In this document: positions 27,579 to 34,927 of the stretch, piece after piece
Layout of the letters: the number at the start of each line of letters is the position of its first letter
Numbering within the stretch: the stretch's first letter is position 1
Source of the DNA: Gracilibacillus alcaliphilus
GTDB taxonomy: Bacteria; Bacillota; Bacilli; Bacillales; Amphibacillaceae
Length of the DNA: 64,000 nt
Direction of reading: 5' to 3'
NCBI RefSeq assembly: GCF_016909015.1
Contig: NZ_JAFBFA010000024.1
Span: 16,111 to 80,110, forward strand
Translations under genes and position numbers: made by a program
The notes under the pieces: model-generated
Databases searched by the model: none
The model's input: only the letters and a program-made list of their open reading frames with translations
Told to the model about the DNA's origin: nothing

Positions 27579-28418
27579 ATGTGTTCTTATAAAATCGCCT
27601 TAAATACATCAACACTAAAGCCATTTGACCTTACTATTAAAGAGCAAATTTACATAGCCCAAAAAGCAGGTTATGACGGAATTGAATTGTGGGTAAAGGA
27701 TATTGAGGACTATATTCAGAAGGGAGGGACGGTAAAGGAACTAAAAAAATATATCGATGATACAGGAATATCATTCGTCAATGCAATTGCCTTTTTTAAA
27801 TGGTCAGACGAAGATGAAACGATTCGTAAACAAGCATTCATCCAAGCTGAACAAGAAATGCAATTACTTGTTGAATTAGGCTGTCAGGCCATTGCAGCTC
27901 CACCCTTTGGAAATGTAAAGGAAGTATCTCTTCCAACGATGGCACATCATTTTTCACAGTTAACAGAGCTTGCACGTGGTATAGGAATTGAACCTTACTT
28001 AGAATTTTGGGGTAAAGCCAAAAAACTATCGAAACTGAGCGAAGCTATGTATGTTGTACTAGAAAGCGGTGCACATGATGTTAAAATATTAATAGACCCT
28101 TTCCATATGTACACAGGTGGAAGTAGTTTGGATGATTTGAAATACCTAAATGCTAATTCTATCGGAATTGTACACGTGAATGATTACCCATCGTTACCTA
28201 CAAGAGAAGAAATAACTGATCAAGACCGTTTATTTCCTGGTGATGGCATTTTTCACACAGAAGAATTCTCAAAGCTGCTTACTCAAATAGGTTACAATGG
28301 TTATTTATCACTTGAACTATTTACTAAAAATTATAGAGGAAAGAGTGCTTTAGATGTTGCTGCATATGGTTTGAAAAAGATAGAAGGCACATATGGTCAA
28401 TCTATTGGGCGTAAGTGA
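27579..28418 (+). CDS. Sugar phosphate isomerase/epimerase-like TIM-barrel protein
   Basis: The 279-residue xylose-isomerase-like TIM barrel has the usual four metal ligands: E in PYLEFWG, D in LIDPFHMY, H in VHVND and E in LSLELF. Family members isomerise or epimerise sugars, or act on keto-sugar intermediates with Gfo/Idh/MocA enzymes. I start at ATG 27579, nine nt after AAAGG. The last eight or nine codons (from CAT at 28390) overlap a fragment of GH66 sequence read in another frame. The natural C-terminus may thus have been replaced at a recombination junction. Confidence 0.87.
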   Translation: MCSYKIALNTSTLKPFDLTIKEQIYIAQKAGYDGIELWVKDIEDYIQKGGTVKELKKYIDDTGISFVNAIAFFKWSDEDETIRKQAFIQAEQEMQLLVELGCQAIAAPPFGNVKEVSLPTMAHHFSQLTELARGIGIEPYLEFWGKAKKLSKLSEAMYVVLESGAHDVKILIDPFHMYTGGSSLDDLKYLNANSIGIVHVNDYPSLPTREEITDQDRLFPGDGIFHTEEFSKLLTQIGYNGYLSLELFTKNYRGKSALDVAAYGLKKIEGTYGQSIGRK

Positions 28419-28507
28419 CTATGATTGGCGCGCAAATGAATGGAAGAGAGAAACCCCGACTTTCATTGAGGATTATGAGGTTAAATAGTATATGAATGAT
28501 GAAATTA
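28390..28507 (+). pseudogene. GH66 gene fragment (copy 2 of the 118-bp direct repeat)
   Basis: Read in the GH66 frame this gives LLGVSDYDWRANEWKRETPT and on to EDYEVK, then TAG. It corresponds to the segment encoded at 22639-22756 in the intact gene, at roughly 91% nucleotide identity by eye. It has no start and a premature stop, and overlaps the end of the isomerase gene. It marks the right edge of a 5.75-kb unit containing the two dehydrogenases, ThuA, MATE and isomerase genes. Confidence 0.9.
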
Positions 28508-28548
28508 TGTATTTTAATTTCGATCTAATTAAATCAGGAAAGTAATCT

Positions 28549-28592
28549 GTTGACTGGAAGGAAGATATGATTTTATTCCAGTCAACTTTTTT
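28549..28592 (+). terminator. Terminator closing the sugar locus
   Basis: GTTGACTGGA (28549-28558) pairs with TCCAGTCAAC (28577-28586), followed by six T residues. Between this and 28763 I see only AT-rich upstream sequence for the chemoreceptor. Confidence 0.92.
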
Positions 28593-28763
28593 ATACTATA
28601 GAAAAACATAGACTAGAACTTGTTATACTACTTTTGATAAAATTAATCCTTTAACTAATTATTTAGAACTACTAATAAAGGCTTAATAAAAATTTTATTG
28701 TACACTTTTATGAAATATGATATGATCTATTTGTCATTTTATTGCGAAAAAAAGGAGAACATC

Positions 28764-30545
28764 ATGAAAAAAATGTCTAAAATAAGGTATAAATTACCTA
28801 TTATTATGTTAGTCTTATTAATTATTCCAATCATACTCGTTGGTTTTTTTGCGTATCAAAAAACCGCTGTGTTAGAGAAGGCAATTATTCAGAAAGATGA
28901 TATTGTCGAAATGTCGCCCAAATATCAAAAGGTATTTGAAGAATATGAGAAATATTTGACAGATATCTCACAATTAGAGGAGATCAATTTTGAGCAGGTG
29001 ACTGGGGAGACCGGAAATACAAACACGTATCCTACCTTGCCAGCAGTAAATGATCCTGCCTTAACGAGTTTCTATGAAGAATTTCTGCTTGAGCAATACA
29101 AGGATGATCCATTTATCACCGCTTTATATATAGCGACAACAGATGGGGCTATATATTTTGGTGATACACAATCGGCTGATTTATCGAACTTTGATCCAGA
29201 AGATGCGAGCTGGTATAATACTGCAATGGAGGCACCAGAGACTGTTACATGGTCACAGCCTTACATAGATTCATTGACTGGCAACACTGTTATATCTTTA
29301 TCCAGAACAATTGATAATGGTGACGAGATAATCGGTGTGATAGCAGCTGACTTTGATATGAACTTGCTTGCGCAAAAAATGCGTCAAGATATCTTGATCA
29401 CAACACTTATAACAACAGTTGTTGCGACAGTTATTGGTCTTGTGATTATTATCTTCTTTGTACGTGGATTAAATTTTAATGTGAGGCAAATTATTGAGGA
29501 ATTAAACCGATTAGCAGCTGGCGACTTGTCAGGTGAAAAAGTCAAAGTGAAAGGCAAAGATGAATTTGCTGACCTTGCTCTTTCATTAAATCAAATGAAA
29601 CACAATTTATACCAAATGGTTAATCAAATTATGATGGCAACAGGGCAGGTGATGCAGCAAGGAACTGTATTAAATCAAGCCTCTGACCAAGTGAGAGAAA
29701 GTGCGGAACAAATTGCTGCCACGATGGAAGAACTAGCGTCAGGCACCGAGTCACAGGCTAATCATGCCTCAGACTTGGCCACATCTGTGGAACAATATAA
29801 TTTGAGGGTAAAAGAAGTAACTCAGGATGGAGAAGTTATCGGAACCCAGTCGCAAGAAGTAATGAAGTTAAGCAAACAAGGGGAACAAGAATTGAACCAG
29901 ACGATCGAACAAATGAAGGTAATCTATCAAATGGTTCATGAATCTTATCAAAAGGTATCCGGCTTGGATAAGCGGACAGAAGAGATTGATAAGATCGTGG
30001 TCGTGATTAAAGAAATTGCGGAACAAACAAATTTACTTGCCCTTAATGCAGCGATTGAAGCTGCACGGGCAGGCGAAGCAGGCCAAGGTTTTGCTGTCGT
30101 AGCAGATGAGGTTAGAAAACTGGCTGAACAGGTAACCAATTCGGTAACAGAAATCACAACTTTAGTTGGCAATATTCAAACAGAGTCAAGTGAGGTTGCC
30201 CGCTCATTAGAGACAGGCTTTAATGAGGTGGAAAAAGGTACACATCAGATTTCACGTACTGGCGAAAGCTTTGTCCATATTAACGCATCTATCACGACAA
30301 TGGTCGATCAAGTATCTCATATGATTCAAGAGTTAGAATCTGTCCAACAAAACAGCATAGAAATGGGTAAATCAGTTGACGAGATTGCCGCAGTAAGTGA
30401 GCAATCGGCAGCAGCCGTAGAAGAAACAGCTGCTTCTGCGGAGGAAACCAATCAATCAATGGAAGAAATAGCAAGAAGTGCCGTACAATTAGAACAGTCC
30501 TCAGACAATTTAGTCAAAGAAATGGAGAAGTTTAAAATTGTATAA
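28764..30545 (+). CDS. Methyl-accepting chemotaxis protein
   Basis: The 593-residue chemoreceptor has TM1 near 11-32, a dCache sensor domain (about 40-210; the TDGAIYFGD and DPEDASWYNTA region), TM2 near 215-235, HAMP, and the signalling bundle with tip NLLALNAAIEAARAGEAG and GFAVVADEVRKLAEQ. I start at ATG 28764 because AAAGGAG lies 7 nt upstream; earlier in-frame ATGs have no site. Its position next to the sugar locus makes a sugar or related ligand possible, but there is no direct evidence. Confidence 0.93.
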   Translation: MKKMSKIRYKLPIIMLVLLIIPIILVGFFAYQKTAVLEKAIIQKDDIVEMSPKYQKVFEEYEKYLTDISQLEEINFEQVTGETGNTNTYPTLPAVNDPALTSFYEEFLLEQYKDDPFITALYIATTDGAIYFGDTQSADLSNFDPEDASWYNTAMEAPETVTWSQPYIDSLTGNTVISLSRTIDNGDEIIGVIAADFDMNLLAQKMRQDILITTLITTVVATVIGLVIIIFFVRGLNFNVRQIIEELNRLAAGDLSGEKVKVKGKDEFADLALSLNQMKHNLYQMVNQIMMATGQVMQQGTVLNQASDQVRESAEQIAATMEELASGTESQANHASDLATSVEQYNLRVKEVTQDGEVIGTQSQEVMKLSKQGEQELNQTIEQMKVIYQMVHESYQKVSGLDKRTEEIDKIVVVIKEIAEQTNLLALNAAIEAARAGEAGQGFAVVADEVRKLAEQVTNSVTEITTLVGNIQTESSEVARSLETGFNEVEKGTHQISRTGESFVHINASITTMVDQVSHMIQELESVQQNSIEMGKSVDEIAAVSEQSAAAVEETAASAEETNQSMEEIARSAVQLEQSSDNLVKEMEKFKIV

Positions 30546-30562
30546 TCTGTCAGTATAATGAA

Positions 30563-30597
30563 GAAGCTGCAGAATGATAAGCTGCAGCTTCTTTTTA
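30563..30597 (+). terminator. Terminator after chemoreceptor
   Basis: GAAGCTGCAG (30563-30572) and CTGCAGCTTC (30582-30591) form a perfect 10-bp stem followed by TTTTT. Confidence 0.92.
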
Positions 30598-30738
30598 TGA
30601 CAGAAGGGAAAGAATAGAAAAAGTTTAGTCAGTTTTCACTAATTTTCGTCACTTTTTATAAAATTTCAAAAATATATGACAAAATTCATGGAAAATTGCT
30701 ATACTATGAGTGAGCAAAGATTGTTAGGAGGGTCATGC

Positions 30739-31050
30739 ATGACAGTGAAAGAGATATATACTGCAGATTTAGCGGATAAACTATCCAATGGCGAGGAAGT
30801 ACGTATCATTGATGTAAGAGAAGATGATGAAGTAGAACAAGGTATGATACCAAATGCACAACACATCAAACTTGGCGATGTGCCAGAGCGTTTAGATGAA
30901 CTAGATGCCGAAACTCATTATTACATTATTTGTCGATCTGGGGCTAGAAGTTTGAGAGCGACCCAATATTTAGAAGCAAAAGGTTATCAAGCTACCAATG
31001 TCGATGGCGGCATGCTTGCATGGAAAGGCGAAACAATCATTCCTGAATAA
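30739..31050 (+). CDS. Rhodanese-like sulfurtransferase domain protein
   Basis: The 103-residue single rhodanese domain has the active-site loop CRSGAR, with the catalytic cysteine at C65. It carries the usual start IRIIDVRE-like stretch (VRIIDVREDDEVEQG). Such small proteins move sulfane sulfur or detoxify thiol compounds in the cytoplasm. The start at ATG 30739 is set by TTAGGAGGG at 30724-30732. It is a single-gene unit with its own terminator. Confidence 0.92.
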   Translation: MTVKEIYTADLADKLSNGEEVRIIDVREDDEVEQGMIPNAQHIKLGDVPERLDELDAETHYYIICRSGARSLRATQYLEAKGYQATNVDGGMLAWKGETIIPE

Positions 31051-31076
31051 AAGATAACTAAGAATTGTCAATATAA

Positions 31077-31116
31077 AAAGGTTCTGGCTGCTTAAGGGCT
31101 CAGAACCTTTCTTTAT
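31077..31116. terminator. Terminator between convergent rhodanese and murF
   Basis: AAAGGTTCTG (31077-31086) pairs with CAGAACCTTT (31101-31110), followed by CTTTAT. On the minus strand it is preceded by A-rich sequence, so it may serve both genes. Confidence 0.75.
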
Positions 31117-31147
31117 CTAGACAAATGGGCTTATAATGTGCCTTACA

Positions 31148-32527
31148 TTATTGGCTTAAGTCTTCCAGCAAGTCTTCAAGTTTCATGCCTCGAGAAGCCT
31201 TGAGTAAGACTACCGTTTGTCTGTCCAGCAGCGGTCTCACGACTTCGATAATGTCTGTTTTTGAATCGTATGACTGTACTTCTATATTAGATTTGCTTGC
31301 TTTCATGCCTTTGGCTATCTCCCGGCCTAATGTGCCATAAGTAAATACATAATCTATCTCTTGCTCTGCAATGAAATGTCCTATTTCCTGATGAAGTTCG
31401 GCCTCAGCTACGCCTAATTCTAGCATATCTCCTAGAATAAGTATCTTTTTTTCATACCCTTTGAGAGAATGCACAAGCGAGATAGCCGCCCTCATGGAGG
31501 TAGGACTAGCATTATAGGCGTCATTAATAATCAATGATTGATTTTGACCTTGAATCGTTTCCATGCGCATAGCCGTTAATTGTAAATTGGCTAGTTGTTT
31601 TTTAATCACCTTTTGTTCCATACCTAGATGCTGGGCGGCTAAGATGGCAGCCATGGCATTTTTGACGTTGTGAATACCTAGGACAGGTAAGAATAAACTT
31701 GTATCAGGATAAGAATTTACCATAAATTCTGTCCCATCCCCTTTTAGTTCAATGGCAAGGGGATAGATATCAGAGGTTTTTGTTTTTCCAAAGGATTTAC
31801 AGGTGAAGGAGATGTTCGGATCTTTTACTTTATCCTGCAACAATGGCTCATCTCCATCATAAATAAACAATCCATCTTTTTTTAAGCCAGTGGTAATTTC
31901 GAATTTAGCTTCTGCTATGCGTTCTCTGGATCCTAAGGTTTCCATATGAGATTCGCCGATATTAGTAATAATAGCGATATCCGGAGCAGCGATAGAAGAT
32001 AGAATTTCGATTTGTCCGACATCACTCATTCCCATCTCTAATACCATGACCTCAGTATCTTCTTTCAGAGTGAATAGAGATAAGGGCAGACCTTGCTGAC
32101 TATTATAGTTTCCTAGCGTTTTCTGTACTTTAAATTGTCCGCTTACGACTTGAGCAACGATATCCTTAGTTGACGTTTTACCATTGCTTCCTGTAATCCC
32201 GATAATCTTTACCCCTATTTGTTCACGATAACGCTTTGCTAAGTCTTGCATAGCTTGTAATACGTCATCAACAAATAGTAATGGTATATCCTCTGGTGGA
32301 TTGGGGACATCTCTCTGCCAAAAGGAAGCAGCAGCTCCTTTTTGATAGGCTTGGTTGACAAAGCGATGACCATCCACATTCTCTCCAACTAATGGAATGA
32401 ATAACTGTCTTTTCTCTAGTGTACGGGTATCTATGGAAGCTCCCTCCATTACGACTTCATTCCATGTTGGAGAGGATAGTTCTGCATTTGCCATATCAGC
32501 AATTTGTGCTAATGTTCTTTTGATCAT
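31148..32527 (-). CDS. murF: UDP-N-acetylmuramoyl-tripeptide--D-alanyl-D-alanine ligase
   Basis: The 459-residue Mur ligase adds D-Ala-D-Ala to UDP-MurNAc-tripeptide, the last cytoplasmic ligation of peptidoglycan precursor synthesis. It shows the ATP loop GSNGKTST at 113-120, the central-domain signature GESHMETLGSRERIAEAK, and the NAYNASPTSM loop typical of MurF. The ddl gene lies 17 nt upstream on the same strand, so the two enzymes that make and use D-Ala-D-Ala are co-transcribed, as in Bacillus subtilis. Confidence 0.97.
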   Translation of the reverse strand: MIKRTLAQIADMANAELSSPTWNEVVMEGASIDTRTLEKRQLFIPLVGENVDGHRFVNQAYQKGAAASFWQRDVPNPPEDIPLLFVDDVLQAMQDLAKRYREQIGVKIIGITGSNGKTSTKDIVAQVVSGQFKVQKTLGNYNSQQGLPLSLFTLKEDTEVMVLEMGMSDVGQIEILSSIAAPDIAIITNIGESHMETLGSRERIAEAKFEITTGLKKDGLFIYDGDEPLLQDKVKDPNISFTCKSFGKTKTSDIYPLAIELKGDGTEFMVNSYPDTSLFLPVLGIHNVKNAMAAILAAQHLGMEQKVIKKQLANLQLTAMRMETIQGQNQSLIINDAYNASPTSMRAAISLVHSLKGYEKKILILGDMLELGVAEAELHQEIGHFIAEQEIDYVFTYGTLGREIAKGMKASKSNIEVQSYDSKTDIIEVVRPLLDRQTVVLLKASRGMKLEDLLEDLSQ

Positions 32528-32544
32528 GTGTAGCTACTCTCCAA

Positions 32545-33612
32545 TCAATCCATCGTGTAACGAATGTTCATTTTCTCTTCGTGTTTCTCTAAAGCTAACT
32601 CAACTAGTTTATTAATTAATGCCGGATAGTCTAAACCACTGTGCTTCCATAACAATGGGAACATACTTACAGGAGTGAAACCTGGCATCGTATTTACTTC
32701 ATTAATTAAAATTCTCCCATCTTCTGTTAGGAAGAAATCCATCCGGGCCAATCCAGCACAATCAAGAGTACGGTAGGCTTGAATAGCCATTTCTTTCATC
32801 TCTCTGTAGATATGTTCGTCAATATCTGCCGGAATAATCAGTGCAGTATCTCCGTCTTCGTATTTAGATTGGTAATCATAGAATTCTGTTTTTGGAACAA
32901 TTTCTCCTGCAACAGAGCATTCTAATTCATCATTTCCAATTACACCCATTTCGATTTCGCGAGCAGTCACGCCTTCTTCCACAATAACTTTTCGGTCAAA
33001 TTGGAGTGCCTCTGCAACTGCTTTATCCAATTCAGAGCGATCTTTACATTTGTTGATCCCTACACTTGAACCTAAGTTTGCCGGTTTCACAAAACAAGGA
33101 TAGCCGAATGCTGCTTCTATTTGTCCGGTTAGTGCATCTTTCTTTTCTTCCCATTCTTTTTTTAGGAAACCAACGTATTTAACTTGTGGAAGTTCTGCCT
33201 GTGCAAAAAGGGCCTTCATCGCAATCTTATCCATCCCGGTTGAAGAAGCTAATACACCGTTTCCTACATAAGGTAGATTAAGTATTTCTAATAGGCCTTG
33301 TACGGTACCATCTTCACCATTGGGTCCATGCAGTAAAGGGAACACCACTTGCTGTACATCTTGGCTGTCTGCTTTGGTTAAAGCAAAAGGGGAGTCAGCT
33401 GGCTGATCTGCGATTTCCGTTAATAACTTAATATCTGTAACTGCTCCTTCAATCTTAGCCCCTGACATCCACTCTCCTGTGCCGTTAATAAAAATAGGCT
33501 GAATATCATATTGATCTTTATCCACTGCATTAATAACCGCCTTGGCCGTTTGTAGGGATACATTATGTTCGGCAGATTTACCTCCGAATAATAGGTGTAA
33601 TTTTTTTTTCAT
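32545..33612 (-). CDS. ddl: D-alanine--D-alanine ligase
   Basis: The 355-residue ATP-grasp ligase joins two D-alanines for cell-wall synthesis. It carries LLFGGKSAEHNVS at the N-terminus, LHGPNGEDGTVQG, the ATP-grasp region FVKPANLGSSVGI, and the C-terminal RILINEVNTMPGFTP signature. The length matches the Bacillus enzyme. The start ATG follows GGAGGTATA. It forms an operon with murF, and a dispersed repeat occupies the upstream region. Confidence 0.97.
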   Translation of the reverse strand: MKKKLHLLFGGKSAEHNVSLQTAKAVINAVDKDQYDIQPIFINGTGEWMSGAKIEGAVTDIKLLTEIADQPADSPFALTKADSQDVQQVVFPLLHGPNGEDGTVQGLLEILNLPYVGNGVLASSTGMDKIAMKALFAQAELPQVKYVGFLKKEWEEKKDALTGQIEAAFGYPCFVKPANLGSSVGINKCKDRSELDKAVAEALQFDRKVIVEEGVTAREIEMGVIGNDELECSVAGEIVPKTEFYDYQSKYEDGDTALIIPADIDEHIYREMKEMAIQAYRTLDCAGLARMDFFLTEDGRILINEVNTMPGFTPVSMFPLLWKHSGLDYPALINKLVELALEKHEEKMNIRYTMD

Positions 33613-33709
33613 AGTAAGCTATACCTCCAAAAATAGTAACTTTCCTAATTGCTTCTAAGTCCGCTTTCAGCTAATGAATCAGTGAAGCGGGAAAAGTAGT
33701 AAGCACTTG

Positions 33710-33794
33710 AATAAGTTTCGCTAACCATCTGTGGAAAAACCCTCCCCAAATGGAAGTCTCACTTTACCACGGTGTCAACCATCCGTAAGCCCCA
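33710..33794. repeat. Copy of a dispersed intergenic repeat upstream of ddl
   Basis: AATAAGTTTCGCTA (33710-33723) recurs exactly at 52658-52671, with a shared CTGTGGA and GGAAGTCTCA further on. CACGGTGTCAACCATCCGTA (33768-33787) recurs with few changes at 40512. This fills much of the 33613-33913 gap. Confidence 0.6.
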
Positions 33795-33852
33795 GCTGAT
33801 AGCTGTAAAGCGGTGATGCTATACCTAGTATACATCTTGTTTGGGGCTTTTC
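33788..33852. terminator. Possible terminator downstream of the AraC-type gene
   Basis: AAGCCCCA near 33788 and TGGGGCTTTT near 33843-33852 are complementary across a long loop containing a smaller palindrome (ATACCTAGTAT). It could form an end structure for the AraC gene on the minus strand or a terminator on the plus strand. Confidence 0.4.
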
Positions 33853-33913
33853 ACAATCATGAATCTGATTTAAATCGATTTTGTTGCATGGATATCCAGT
33901 CTGAAAAACTGAG

Positions 33914-34780
33914 CTACGCTCGATATATCTGTTTGATATACAAAGATGGTGACATACCGGTAACTTTTTTGAATACTCTGCTGAAGTAATAAGGGTTGGC
34001 AAAGTCAAGTTTCTCACTTACTTCCGATACATTGTAATTTTCTTTTTGGAATAATTCGATTGCCTTTTCAATAATGCGCTCATTTTGATATTGTATCACG
34101 TTTTTGCCGGTCTGTTGTTTAAATAACATAGATAAATATGTATAGTTCATCCCTAAAGCATCGGAAATCTCCTGACTCGTTAATTTACGGTCTGTCGTAT
34201 TATCGATTAGCTGAATCATCTTGGAAACGATACGGTTTGTTTTTTGATTCGCAATGGAGGCAGCCCTCTCTTGGTATAATTCCACAAATATTTGGTGTGC
34301 CTGCATGCTGGATAATATCGGCCGCATTGGATGTGCGGATTGAAATAAGTCAACCAGCTGCTGCAGTCGGGTCATGATATAACTTGGATTTCCTGCTGTT
34401 CCCAGTTTAGGCATCGTGAGCTTCATATTGTATTCTTCTTTTTGAATAATGGAAGTTTTACCAAGGGTAGAGTATTCTTGGACAGGAAGCTCTGTCGGCC
34501 TTGTGTAGAAATGGATATAATACCACTTGGAACCAGGGTGATAAAATTGTTCTCCCCAATGATGAACATTTTTTTGCAAATAGAGATAACCACCTTTTCT
34601 TATCGTATAGGAATGGTTTTCTTCGTTGACTTGGATTTGACCATCAACTACATAAACAAACACATTTAATTCTGGCAGCAGTCGGTCAGGATGTTTTAAT
34701 CTGCCTTCGATATCCTCCATCACGCCAATTTCCTGTACTAGCGGGTAGCTGTCGGAAGTGAATGCAATGGTATGTTTCAT
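33914..34780 (-). CDS. AraC family transcriptional regulator
   Basis: The 288-residue regulator has an N-terminal cupin-type sugar-sensing domain (about 1-165; GGYLYLQKNVHHWGEQ) and a C-terminal AraC helix-turn-helix pair (about 185-285; TSQEISDALGMNYTYLSMLFKQQTGKNV and FANPYYFSRVFKKVTGMSPS). AAGGAGG precedes the ATG. It is divergent from the GH127-type gene with 147 bp between them, so it most likely controls that gene in response to an arabinose-containing compound; this is inferred from position. Confidence 0.92.
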   Translation of the reverse strand: MKHTIAFTSDSYPLVQEIGVMEDIEGRLKHPDRLLPELNVFVYVVDGQIQVNEENHSYTIRKGGYLYLQKNVHHWGEQFYHPGSKWYYIHFYTRPTELPVQEYSTLGKTSIIQKEEYNMKLTMPKLGTAGNPSYIMTRLQQLVDLFQSAHPMRPILSSMQAHQIFVELYQERAASIANQKTNRIVSKMIQLIDNTTDRKLTSQEISDALGMNYTYLSMLFKQQTGKNVIQYQNERIIEKAIELFQKENYNVSEVSEKLDFANPYYFSRVFKKVTGMSPSLYIKQIYRA

Positions 34781-34927
34781 GGTGATCCTCCTTTTTTCAT
34801 CTGTGATTAACCTATTATAACAAAATAAGAAAAAAAGATATGAATTCTATTATCTTGTGGATGTACAAGGAGTTATAGATTTTAGATACTATAATAAAAG
34901 ATAAAAAAAGAGGGAGAGGTCGTAGAT

